DNA from: CAZJJK01 sp964546285
GTDB lineage: Bacteria > Spirochaetota > Spirochaetia > Treponematales > Breznakiellaceae
DNA: 64,000 nucleotides
Direction: 5' to 3'
Assembly: GCA_964546285.1 (NCBI GenBank)
Contig: CAZJJK010000004.1
Location: 17,000 to 80,999, forward strand
In this document: in pieces, positions 7,178 through 15,862 of the stretch
Layout: every line of letters starts with the position of its first letter
How positions within the stretch are numbered: position 1 is the stretch's first letter
Program-made: the position numbers and the translations under genes
Notes under the pieces: generated by a model
What the model saw: only the letters and a program-made list of their open reading frames with translations
The model's database searches: none
What the model was told of the DNA's origin: nothing

Positions 7178-9301
7178 ATGATTCAAAGAGTGACTTTACG
7201 GATCGGTGATGATGATCTTATTCTGGAAACCGGTCGTATGGCTAAACAAGCCAATGGGGCCGTTTTTGCTCAATATGCGGGTACCGCGGTTATAGCTACC
7301 GTCTGCTCCTCTTCTTCAGCTGAGGAAGGCTTAGACTATGTTCCTTTGACGGTGGATTATAACGAAAAATACTATGCCGCCGGGAAGATTCCTGGTGGTT
7401 TTATTAAGCGGGAAGGGCGGCCTAAGGATAAAGAGATTCTTGTTTCACGGCTTATAGATAGGCCGATGAGACCACTTTTTGATAAACGTTTTGGCCGGGA
7501 TATACAAATAATTCCGACAACCATATCCGCCGATCAAGTGAACCCTCCAGATATTATCGCTATAGTCGCCGCTTCCGCCGCTGTTCATATTTCTGACATT
7601 CCTTTTGCCGGTCCTATAGCGTCAGTCCGTATATGCGCGGTGGACGATAAACTCATAGTTAATCCGACGTATGAACAAATAGAAAAGTCTCGTTTAGAAA
7701 TTGTTGTAGCTGGTACAAAACACGGTATTACAATGGTTGAGGGCGGCGCCAAAGAAGTTGACGAAGACTTAATGATAAAAGCCTTAGAAGAGGCAAGAAC
7801 GGTCATTATTCAGCTTTGCGATATTCAAGAAAAATTGCGCGAGTTGGTCGGCAAGGAAAAACTTCCCTTAGCTGAATCAAATGTTGTATTGCTAAACGGT
7901 GAAGCGATACGATCCGCCGCTTACCCCAAAATGGAAGCGGCCTGTTTTGTTAAGGGTAAACATGAACGCTCTAGCGCCCTTAAGGCGGTAAAAGCTGAAT
8001 TCGCTGAAGCTAACGCAGACAATTTAGCCGATTCAATGCAAAAAAAACTCTTTGATGCACTTTTTGAGGAAATGGAATACACAATTCTTAGGAAATCTAT
8101 ACTTGATAAGGGGATTCGTGTAGATGGCCGAGGAACTGAAGATATCCGTTCCATAAGCTGCGAGATTGGAGTCCTTTCCCGAACGCACGGTTCAGCATTG
8201 TTTACGCGTGGTGAGACTCAGGCTTTAGCCGTTACCACCTTGGGAACCATGTTGGATGAACAGATCTTTGACGATATCGAAGGTGATAAACGGGAACGTT
8301 TTCTTCTTCACTATAATTTTCCGCCCTTCTCGGTCGGTGAGGTTGGACGAATGGGTACCGGCCGCCGAGAGATTGGTCATGGCAATTTAGCGCGTCGTTC
8401 ATTAGAGGCGATGATTCCCTCAAAAGACGAATTTCCGTATACCATTCGTGTCGTATCTGAGATCCTTGAGTCAAATGGGTCTTCCTCTATGGCGTCGGTT
8501 TGCGGTGGCACCTTATCGATGTTGAACGCTGGCGTACCCATGGCTAAACCGGTCGCTGGTATCGCTATGGGGCTTATCACCGAAGGTGAGCGCTATGCTG
8601 TGCTTTCAGATATACTCGGTGAAGAGGATCATTTAGGCGATATGGACTTTAAGGTCGCTGGTACCGTTGACGGTATTACCGGGTTTCAAATGGATATAAA
8701 AATAGCCGGAGTCAGTCCTGATGTAATGAAAAAAGCCTTGGATCAAGCTAAAAGAGGGCGCTTGCATATATTATCCATTATGAACCAGACAATTGATAAA
8801 CCAGCTGATGCTATTAGTGAGCTAGCGCCAAAAATCGTTTCCATGCATATTGATCCGGAAAAACTTGGACTTCTTATAGGTCCTGGCGGGAAAAATATCA
8901 AAGCGCTCTGTGAGCAATACCAGGTAACGATAAATACAGAAAACGACGGTACCGTTACTATTTATGGTAAAACAGCCAAAAGCGCTGAAGACGCTAAAAG
9001 CGCTGTCGTTGGTATAGTAGAAGACCCTGAAGTTGGACGAGTCTATAATGGCACTGTAAAGCGTATTATGGATTTTGGTGCTTTCGTAGAAATTTTACCG
9101 GGGAAAGAAGGGCTCTGCCACATTTCCAAACTATCACGCCAAAGGATCGCTTCCGTTACGGATGTCGTTAAGGAAGGGCAAAAGATTCCGGTCAAACTAT
9201 TGGAAGTAGACAAATTGGGTCGCTTAAATCTTTCATATATCGATGCTCTGGAAAGCGCTGACCATCCGGATGATGATAAACGGGGCCGGAGCGGGAATTG
9301 A
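7178..9301 (+). CDS. pnp: Polyribonucleotide nucleotidyltransferase (PNPase)
   Basis: PNPase is a 3'-5' phosphorolytic exoribonuclease that degrades mRNA and can add 3' tails. The order is a first RNase PH core with FIKREGRPKDKEILVSRLID, a helical linker and a second catalytic core with RRSLEAMIPS and DILGEEDHLGDMDFKVAGT. A KH domain with GLLIGPGGKNIKAL near residue 570 and an S1 domain with KRIMDFGAFVEILPGKEG complete it. The 707-residue length is normal. The ATG follows TTAGGTAGGA. The TGA stop overlaps the TTG start of the M16 peptidase gene. Confidence 0.98.
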   Translation: MIQRVTLRIGDDDLILETGRMAKQANGAVFAQYAGTAVIATVCSSSSAEEGLDYVPLTVDYNEKYYAAGKIPGGFIKREGRPKDKEILVSRLIDRPMRPLFDKRFGRDIQIIPTTISADQVNPPDIIAIVAASAAVHISDIPFAGPIASVRICAVDDKLIVNPTYEQIEKSRLEIVVAGTKHGITMVEGGAKEVDEDLMIKALEEARTVIIQLCDIQEKLRELVGKEKLPLAESNVVLLNGEAIRSAAYPKMEAACFVKGKHERSSALKAVKAEFAEANADNLADSMQKKLFDALFEEMEYTILRKSILDKGIRVDGRGTEDIRSISCEIGVLSRTHGSALFTRGETQALAVTTLGTMLDEQIFDDIEGDKRERFLLHYNFPPFSVGEVGRMGTGRREIGHGNLARRSLEAMIPSKDEFPYTIRVVSEILESNGSSSMASVCGGTLSMLNAGVPMAKPVAGIAMGLITEGERYAVLSDILGEEDHLGDMDFKVAGTVDGITGFQMDIKIAGVSPDVMKKALDQAKRGRLHILSIMNQTIDKPADAISELAPKIVSMHIDPEKLGLLIGPGGKNIKALCEQYQVTINTENDGTVTIYGKTAKSAEDAKSAVVGIVEDPEVGRVYNGTVKRIMDFGAFVEILPGKEGLCHISKLSRQRIASVTDVVKEGQKIPVKLLEVDKLGRLNLSYIDALESADHPDDDKRGRSGN

Positions 9302-10581
9302 TCGAAGAACGCATTCTTAGCCACGGCCTAAGGTTAGTGGCGGAAACGACGGCCGCGAACGATATCGCGGCCGTCGGCGTTTGGTATGATCGAGGTTCAC
9401 GGAACGACCCCAATGATTCGCACGGAGCCGCCCATTTTATTGAGCACATGCTTTTTAAGGGCGCCGCGACACGTACTAGCCGAGATATCGCGAGAGTAAT
9501 AGATCGTATAGGCGGCAATGTAAATGCCTTTACGGAAAAAGAAACCGTCGCTCTTCACGCGCAGGTACCTAACTCTAAGTTAACCGAAGCTATAGACCTT
9601 TTGGCAGAAATGGCCACTGTTTCCGTATTTTCAGAAGCTGAGTTTACTACAGAAAGGCGTGTAATATTAGACGAGCTGTCAGCTGCTGGCGACGATCCTG
9701 AAGAAGCGGCGGCGGATTCATTGTCTGAGGCCTTATGGCCTGGGCATTCTCTGTCGCGTTCCGTGGGAGGCACCCTTGCTTCAGTCGCCAAATTGAGACG
9801 TGACTCCATCTATAACTATTATCTAAGCTCCTTTTCCAAGAGCCCCGCATTGGTGTCTGTAGTTGGCGCTAGGGATATTGATGCGATTACTCATCAACTT
9901 GATGAGTATTTTACAGGTTCTTATTCTCCGCCAATAATTAAAAGTCCTCCGTTAATCGATATTACTAAATACAGTATTTGGCGGCATCACCATGTTCAGC
10001 TTTTTATCGTATACCAGCTTCCTGGTCGTTTGAATACGGATGAATATTACGCTTTGGAATTAGCCAATACGGCATTTGGTGACGCGTATAGTTCGCGTTT
10101 ATTTCAGACTTTAAGGGAAGAAGCTGGCCTGTGTTATTCTGTTGGTAGCAACCCTGTAGCTTATTCGGATTTTTACCAATTAGTTATATACGCGACATGT
10201 TCCCCAATTACTATCTATCAAACTATAGCGGCAATGATAGAACAGATAGAATTATTACGACAAGGAGAATTAGTTAGGACTGAATTGGATGATGCCGCAT
10301 CTCATCTAAAAGGCGCTCTCTTCTTAGCCGCTAATGATCCCGAATACCGAATGCGCCGGAACGCGCGTAGAGCCCTTTATGGTTTACCGATATTGGATAG
10401 GGATGGAGCGGTAAACGCGATAAATCAACAGGTGAGCCAAGCGAATACAATTCTTAAAAAAGTTTTAAGCCATTCGGCTAGCCTTTTCGCTATCGGTCCA
10501 GCTAGAGGACGTTTCGCGTTTTATAAGGCCGCCAAAGATTTTTTATGTCGAGTAAATGGAGTTGATGATGCAAGGCTCTGA
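9298..10581 (+). CDS. M16-family zinc metallopeptidase
   Basis: This is a processing-peptidase-like (pitrilysin superfamily) enzyme. The inverted zinc motif HFIEH is at residues 46-50, followed by MLFKGA and NAFTEKETVALHA. A downstream ERRVILDEL segment supplies the third metal ligand. The 427 residues correspond to one two-lobed M16B subunit. The TTG start overlaps the pnp stop, and the preceding bases GGAGCGGGAA could serve as ribosome binding site. Such a gene often follows pnp in bacteria, but its substrate is unknown. No signal peptide is visible, so a cytoplasmic location is likely. Confidence 0.9.
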   Translation: MIEERILSHGLRLVAETTAANDIAAVGVWYDRGSRNDPNDSHGAAHFIEHMLFKGAATRTSRDIARVIDRIGGNVNAFTEKETVALHAQVPNSKLTEAIDLLAEMATVSVFSEAEFTTERRVILDELSAAGDDPEEAAADSLSEALWPGHSLSRSVGGTLASVAKLRRDSIYNYYLSSFSKSPALVSVVGARDIDAITHQLDEYFTGSYSPPIIKSPPLIDITKYSIWRHHHVQLFIVYQLPGRLNTDEYYALELANTAFGDAYSSRLFQTLREEAGLCYSVGSNPVAYSDFYQLVIYATCSPITIYQTIAAMIEQIELLRQGELVRTELDDAASHLKGALFLAANDPEYRMRRNARRALYGLPILDRDGAVNAINQQVSQANTILKKVLSHSASLFAIGPARGRFAFYKAAKDFLCRVNGVDDARL

Positions 10582-11020
10582 AGGATTGCTTATCAAAATA
10601 CAACTTATTCACCCAAAAGCGCGGCTACCTTCTTACGCTAGCATAGGTGCCGCCGGTGCTGATATATTCGCGGCGCTTGACGATAGCTTGGTTATTGGAG
10701 CTGGCAAGAGGACCGCTGTGCCGACAGGTATAAAAATAGAATTGCCAGAAGGATATGAAGCGCAGGTACGACCACGATCCGGCTTAGCTATAAAAAGCGG
10801 AATTACGGTATTAAACGCTCCAGGTACAATTGATAGTGATTATCGTGGGGAATTACTCGTTTTGCTCGTTAATTTAAGCGATAAAGACTATACAATCAAC
10901 TGTGGGGATCGTATAGCGCAGATAATAATCGCGCCTGTTATGCGAGTTTCATTTTCTACGGCGCGCGTCTTATTACCAAGCAAGCGCGGCGATGGAGGCT
11001 TTGGCTCTACTGGCCGATAA
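10565..11020 (+). CDS. dut: Deoxyuridine triphosphatase
   Basis: dUTPase hydrolyses dUTP to dUMP and diphosphate, keeping uracil out of DNA and feeding dTMP synthesis. All five trimeric dUTPase motifs are readable: AGADIFA, RPRSGLAIKSG, NAPGTIDSDYRGEL, GDRIAQIIIAPV and GDGGFGSTGR. The open frame extends to an ATG at 10556. I prefer the ATG at 10565 (or 10568) because GGAG at 10558-10561 stands at a fitting distance. Either way the gene overlaps the end of the M16 peptidase gene. About 151 residues. Confidence 0.95.
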   Translation: MMQGSEGLLIKIQLIHPKARLPSYASIGAAGADIFAALDDSLVIGAGKRTAVPTGIKIELPEGYEAQVRPRSGLAIKSGITVLNAPGTIDSDYRGELLVLLVNLSDKDYTINCGDRIAQIIIAPVMRVSFSTARVLLPSKRGDGGFGSTGR

Positions 11021-11026
11021 ACGAGT

Positions 11027-12298
11027 ATGATCGATATAAGAAGAAAAACATCCATGGTTCTATTTCGATATCTTGTTGGTGAAACAGCTATATCCTTTCT
11101 TATCGCTTTTTTGTTTTTTTTCGTCATTTTTTTTATCAATCAAATGATACTAATGGCTGAGCAAATACTTTCTAAACGAGCTCCAATTGATCAAGTCGCT
11201 TTGCTGATTCTTTACTCGTTGCCTGGGATTGTCGCCATGTCAGCTCCCTTTGCTTCTTTAGTGGGGACATTAATGGCAATTGGTCGCTTATCCTCTGATT
11301 CCGAGATATTGGTAATGAGAGCTTCCGGTATCTCATTAGGCTCAATCTATCTTCCTGTTATTTGCGTTGGCGCTGGTATTACATTGATTTCGTTCTTAGC
11401 TAACGACATTCTCTTGCCCGCTGGAACTCTTGAATTCAGTAAAACATATCGTCGTTTATTGCTTACCACACCAGCGATTGAGATTGAAGCTAATTCGGTT
11501 AAGCGATTTAAGGAAACTGTTCTGGTAACAGGGCCAGTTGAGAATAAACGGATTGAAGAGCTTCTTATCTTTGATAGAACAAGCACTGGCGAACGTCGTC
11601 TTATCGTCGCGGACGCCGCTGAACTGAGCGAGGAAGCGGAAACAGCCCTAACCTTGGATTTAAGTGACGCCTTTGTCCATTCAACCAAAGAAAGCGCCAA
11701 GCAGGACTATGATTACGCCTTGGCTAACGAACTACGGTATTCCATTAAACAAGAAGATTTAGTTCAAGCTATCGGTACGCCTGGCCCTCGCGATATGAGC
11801 TCGGTAGATCTTTATGCGGAGATTGTGGCTAAACGTGAAGCCCTGGTTACCAAAACCGCGGAAAGACGAATAGCCGCTCTTTATTCAGCCTTGGCAATTG
11901 AATCACTATTACGCAGTGGTAGGGACCACCCTAAATGGGATGAATTGTCAAATTTGAATTTGGATTATGAAAAGAGGCTAGCCTCTCTTAATTTAGCGCG
12001 GGATGATCGTAGTCTTAGACAATACTTGTTAGAATTTCATAAAAAGTTTTCTATACCCTTTGGCGCTTTCGCTTTTATTTTTTTAGCTACACCACTAGGG
12101 CTTTTCGCAAAAAAAAGCGGTCAATCGGTTGGTTTTGGCCTTGGCCTTTTGATCGCCGTCGTTTATTGGGCACTTCTTCTTGGTGGACAAACCCTAGGCA
12201 CTCGTTTAGGGTATTCGCCTTTCTGGGCTATGTGGCTGCCAAACGCGATTATTCTTGTTTTCGGCGCTTTCTTTTCATTTTTGCGCTTTAGCCGATGA
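11027..12298 (+). CDS. lptF: LptF/LptG-family permease, first of pair
   Basis: This is an integral membrane protein of the YjgP/YjgQ family, which in diderms forms the membrane part of the LptB2FG exporter. An N-terminal helix (FLIAFLFFFVIFFINQMIL) and helices around residues 60-120 precede a large hydrophilic domain (about 130-330). Three C-terminal helices follow, with PFGAFAFIFLATPLGLFA. The paralogue follows with a 4-nt overlap. An alternative start is the ATG at 11054 (MVLFRYLVGE). Treponemes lack classical LPS, so the exported lipid is uncertain. The family call is firm; the F versus G assignment rests on order only. Confidence 0.85.
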   Translation: MIDIRRKTSMVLFRYLVGETAISFLIAFLFFFVIFFINQMILMAEQILSKRAPIDQVALLILYSLPGIVAMSAPFASLVGTLMAIGRLSSDSEILVMRASGISLGSIYLPVICVGAGITLISFLANDILLPAGTLEFSKTYRRLLLTTPAIEIEANSVKRFKETVLVTGPVENKRIEELLIFDRTSTGERRLIVADAAELSEEAETALTLDLSDAFVHSTKESAKQDYDYALANELRYSIKQEDLVQAIGTPGPRDMSSVDLYAEIVAKREALVTKTAERRIAALYSALAIESLLRSGRDHPKWDELSNLNLDYEKRLASLNLARDDRSLRQYLLEFHKKFSIPFGAFAFIFLATPLGLFAKKSGQSVGFGLGLLIAVVYWALLLGGQTLGTRLGYSPFWAMWLPNAIILVFGAFFSFLRFSR

Positions 12299-13362
12299 AA
12301 ACATTAGATCGTTATTTGTTGAGACAATTTATTCCCGTTTTTTTAGCAGGTCTTTTTTTCTTTGTTTTATTATTGGAATTAATCGATATATTCACTAATC
12401 TTGTTCGTTATTTAGCTTACGAAGCCTCAATTATTGATATTGCCAAAGTAGCTGTCTATTATATACCAAAATGTGTTTCTTATGCGGCCCCTGTTTCACT
12501 ACTTTTCGCGGTGTCTTATATATTAGGCGATCTATACTCCAAAAACGAGCTAATCGTAGTATTTGCGTCAGGTATGCCTCTAAGACGTTTATCATTAGGC
12601 TTTGTAATAGTTGGAGTCTTACTCTCTATTGGATCTTTCTTTTTTGAGGATCAGGTAGTCATCGCATCTATCGTGAAAAAGAATCAATTATCACGTACTC
12701 TTTTACGGCAACAAAACATAGGCAATGAAGCTGACGTGGTGGTTAAGGCTAAGGCTGGTCGCGTTGTCTATTCCGTAGATTATTATAACGATATCGATAA
12801 AAGCATAAATGGTGTTAATATCGTACTTCGCGATCAGGCAGGTAATTTTAACGGTCTTATTTATTCTCGGCGAGCTAGTTGGTCCGGAGCGGCATGGGTT
12901 TTTACAAATGCCGTTGTTTATCGGTGGGAAGGTGGAATGTTACTCTCCGAACCTTACAACAATGAAGGCGAGTTTACGGAACCGCCAGAGACTTTCAAGC
13001 GTAATTCTATGTTAGTAGAAGAAATGGTAGTAAAAGAAGCTGCTTTGTTCATAGCTGACCTAAAAGAAGCCGGATTACCTTTCAACGGCGCTCTCGCGGA
13101 TTATTATAAGCGTTACGCATTCGCGGCAACCCCTCTGGTAGTTATAATTTTATCCATTGCCCTAGGCGGGAGGTTTAGAAAAAATATACTTCTAATGAGT
13201 TTATTAACTAGTCTAATATCATCGGTAATTTATTATGTAGCTCAAATGATTACAATGATATTCGCGAAGCTCGGCTATATTATTCCAGTGCTTGGAGCAT
13301 GGACGCCGACTGCTATATTTATTGTACTAGGCACGATATTGGTGCTCAACGCCCGAACTTAA
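12295..13362 (+). CDS. lptG: LptF/LptG-family permease, second of pair
   Basis: This is the second YjgP/YjgQ permease, 355 residues. It starts MKTLDRYLLRQFIPVFLAGL, the usual family N-terminus, with helices at about 10-35, 55-80 and 95-120. A periplasmic beta-rich domain (about 130-260) and three C-terminal helices ending PTAIFIVLGTILVL follow. The ATG overlaps the lptF stop (ATGA), so the subunits are probably made in equal amounts. With LptB-type ATPase supplied from elsewhere, the pair would form a lipid or glycolipid exporter in the inner membrane. No ATPase gene is present in this window. Confidence 0.85.
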   Translation: MKTLDRYLLRQFIPVFLAGLFFFVLLLELIDIFTNLVRYLAYEASIIDIAKVAVYYIPKCVSYAAPVSLLFAVSYILGDLYSKNELIVVFASGMPLRRLSLGFVIVGVLLSIGSFFFEDQVVIASIVKKNQLSRTLLRQQNIGNEADVVVKAKAGRVVYSVDYYNDIDKSINGVNIVLRDQAGNFNGLIYSRRASWSGAAWVFTNAVVYRWEGGMLLSEPYNNEGEFTEPPETFKRNSMLVEEMVVKEAALFIADLKEAGLPFNGALADYYKRYAFAATPLVVIILSIALGGRFRKNILLMSLLTSLISSVIYYVAQMITMIFAKLGYIIPVLGAWTPTAIFIVLGTILVLNART

Positions 13363-13377
13363 GGAGGCTTTGTCTAA

Positions 13378-14508
13378 TTGTCTCATTTTAATCTTATCCA
13401 CCGATCAAGTAATTCAGCGGCGCGTACAGGTAAACTATCTCTTGCTCATGGAGAGCTTGATACACCGGTATTTATGCCGGTAGGGACAAACGCTACCGTA
13501 AAAGCGATGAACGTCGAAGCCCTTGAAGAAATCGGCTTTAAACTAATCCTATCCAACACATATCATCTTTATTTACGTCCGGGAGTTGAAGTTATAGAAA
13601 GGGCGGGGGGGCTTCACCGTTTTATGAGCTGGAATGGAAATATATTGACCGACTCAGGCGGTTTTCAAGTATTTTCGCTAGCTCCATTTAGAAAGATAAG
13701 CGTAGAAGGTGTGAAATTTCGATCCCATATCGATGGGGCCTACCATCTACTGAGTCCAGAGAAAGCTGTATCTATTCAAACAGCGCTCGGTAGCGACATC
13801 CAAATGCAACTGGATGTTTGTACCGCATATAATACTGACTATAAAAAAGCTGAAAAAGCTTTGGAATTAACAAGCTTATGGCTTCAGAGAGCGAAAGCGT
13901 GTTGGCAAAATAGTCCGGATACGTATAAAGGTTTGCTTTTTGGAATAGTACAAGGAAATTTTTATGAGAATCTTAGAAAAAGGAGTGTGGAGGAGGTAAG
14001 CGCCGCTGATCTTCCTGGTATCGCAATTGGAGGGCTTTCGGTTGGGGAGCCGTTTAGTCAATTTCGTGATACCCTTTCATATACAGCCGCCTTATTACCG
14101 GAAAACAAGCCTCGGTACGTAATGGGGATAGGCACTCCGGAATTTATACTTGAGGCTGTTGAAAATGGAATCGATATGTTTGATTGCGTTTTTCCAACAA
14201 GAACGGCCAGGAACGGTTTAGCTTTCAGCTATGATGGTCCCTTATCAATTAAACGTGAAAGCAATAAATTTGATTTCACACCCTTAGAACCAGTGTGTAA
14301 TTGCGCTGTTTGTCGTAAATATAGTAGAGCTTATCTACGTCATTTATATAAAAGCGGCGAGATACTCGCATCCATGTTAATGAGCTATCATAATCTATCT
14401 TTTATTCAAAATCTTACACTGAAGATAAGAGAATCAATTATGGAAGATCGCTTTATGGATTTTAAAAATGATTTTCTACAGCGTTATAGGAGAGGTTTTA
14501 ATGAATAA
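13378..14508 (+). CDS. tgt: Queuine tRNA-ribosyltransferase (tRNA-guanine transglycosylase)
   Basis: Tgt exchanges guanine-34 for preQ1 in tRNAs with GUN anticodons, the key step in queuosine formation. Catalytic segments are ILTDSGGFQVFSL near residue 95 and GIDMFDCVFPTRTARNG near residue 260. The zinc site is CNCAVC with a His in AYLRHL near residue 320. The 376-residue length is normal. The start is TTG, with AAGGAGG at 13361-13367; no ATG precedes the conserved N-terminus. tRNA-Tyr(GTA) in this same window is a substrate by anticodon. The stop overlaps the next ATG by 8 nt. Confidence 0.96.
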   Translation: MSHFNLIHRSSNSAARTGKLSLAHGELDTPVFMPVGTNATVKAMNVEALEEIGFKLILSNTYHLYLRPGVEVIERAGGLHRFMSWNGNILTDSGGFQVFSLAPFRKISVEGVKFRSHIDGAYHLLSPEKAVSIQTALGSDIQMQLDVCTAYNTDYKKAEKALELTSLWLQRAKACWQNSPDTYKGLLFGIVQGNFYENLRKRSVEEVSAADLPGIAIGGLSVGEPFSQFRDTLSYTAALLPENKPRYVMGIGTPEFILEAVENGIDMFDCVFPTRTARNGLAFSYDGPLSIKRESNKFDFTPLEPVCNCAVCRKYSRAYLRHLYKSGEILASMLMSYHNLSFIQNLTLKIRESIMEDRFMDFKNDFLQRYRRGFNE

Positions 14509-15862
14509 AAAAAGATACATGTTAATAATTATATATATGGTGTATGTTATTTTATTTATACCCTTAAATATAAACGGTGATGAATCGTCTGATCTAAGCG
14601 CGAAACGGCTTGAAACCTTACGTTATGGAACTGACTCAGAGATAAAGGGACTTATCTCAACAATAGAAATTGAAAAAATTGAAGAATTTGATAGCGAGTT
14701 TGTTGAAATAGCCTCTAAAAGCTCTAATCAAAATTTAATTGAACCTATTCTTGTATATCTAGGCGGTCGCGGAATCTCTGGATTGGAGGATAAAGCCTCG
14801 GAAATTATTAAGTATAGAGACGAATATAGACCGACTATTGTTGATGCGGCTTTGAATTATTCCGCGGCCGTTTATACGGAAGCCGCGGTAGACGCTCTAT
14901 ATTCTATACTAGAGGCGGAGGAAACACGCTTTATTGAAGGAGCTCTAAAAGCTTTAGGAAAGAGCGCGGATAGTGAACTTGGTCCATTTTTATTATCCTA
15001 TTATGAAAGAAATATTGACGATACGGTAAAAAGCCGCATTATTGAAACATTGGGTATAATTAAATATACAAATGCGTCTAACTTTATCGTAGCTATTGCT
15101 TTGGATAAAGATTCAAAATCAACTTTACGTATAGCCGCGGCAAAGGCTCTAGCAAGTATTGGTGAAGATGAAGCTCTATCAAAACTAACAGCGCTAATTA
15201 ATGATGACGACGCGAATTTACGTGTTGAAATAATAAACGCCTTATCACAGCATACTAATTCTGATCACGATTCATTAATAATGGAAGCTTTACGCGATTC
15301 TTACTATAAAGCGCGAATAGCCGCCGCTAGAGTCTGCGGTGAACGCAAAATAAGTGATGCAATACCATTTCTCGCATATAGATCAAAATATGATGAAGTA
15401 AGTTCTGTAAAGCAGGCGGCTCTAGATGCGCTTGGAGCGATAGGTACAAATGAATGCTTTGATGTGGTAGCGGATGTATTCAGCGATACGAAAGCTATAG
15501 ACTCAGTCAGAATTAATGCCGCGAAAATACTTATCTCCGAAAACCCCTTATCATGGCTACCTAAAGTTAAACCCATTTTAGATAGCGCTAAATCAGATAA
15601 AAGAATGGTTTTTTACAATGGCTTAGCAAAGCTTGTTTCCGAAACAAAAGATGAGAATACGAAGCCCTATGTCGAGTATTTTTTAGTTTCAAATGAGATC
15701 ATCGATATTCATTATGCTTTGGATATAATTATCCTAAATTCGTTTACTGCTTATAAGGACGATGTTCAAAAACTTAGCGGTCATAAAAATAAAAGCATAG
15801 CTCAAAAAGCTGAAAAAGCGCTTTTAAGCTTATCCGGGGATATCGATGGAATGAAGGAATAA
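14501..15862 (+). CDS. Exported HEAT-repeat protein
   Basis: A signal peptide or anchor (MNKKRYMLIIIYMVYVILF) is followed by about 420 residues of helical HEAT/PBS-lyase-like repeats, for example AALDALGAIGTNECFDVVAD and IAAAKALASIGEDEALSKL. Such repeats form protein-binding solenoids; the partner is unknown. The open frame runs back to 14468 inside tgt, but AGGAGAGG at 14488-14495 and the clean signal sequence favour the ATG at 14501. It may be translationally coupled to tgt. Its 3' end overlaps the convergent VWA gene by 33 bp. A second exported HEAT protein lies at 63159-63893. Confidence 0.82.
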   Translation: MNKKRYMLIIIYMVYVILFIPLNINGDESSDLSAKRLETLRYGTDSEIKGLISTIEIEKIEEFDSEFVEIASKSSNQNLIEPILVYLGGRGISGLEDKASEIIKYRDEYRPTIVDAALNYSAAVYTEAAVDALYSILEAEETRFIEGALKALGKSADSELGPFLLSYYERNIDDTVKSRIIETLGIIKYTNASNFIVAIALDKDSKSTLRIAAAKALASIGEDEALSKLTALINDDDANLRVEIINALSQHTNSDHDSLIMEALRDSYYKARIAAARVCGERKISDAIPFLAYRSKYDEVSSVKQAALDALGAIGTNECFDVVADVFSDTKAIDSVRINAAKILISENPLSWLPKVKPILDSAKSDKRMVFYNGLAKLVSETKDENTKPYVEYFLVSNEIIDIHYALDIIILNSFTAYKDDVQKLSGHKNKSIAQKAEKALLSLSGDIDGMKE

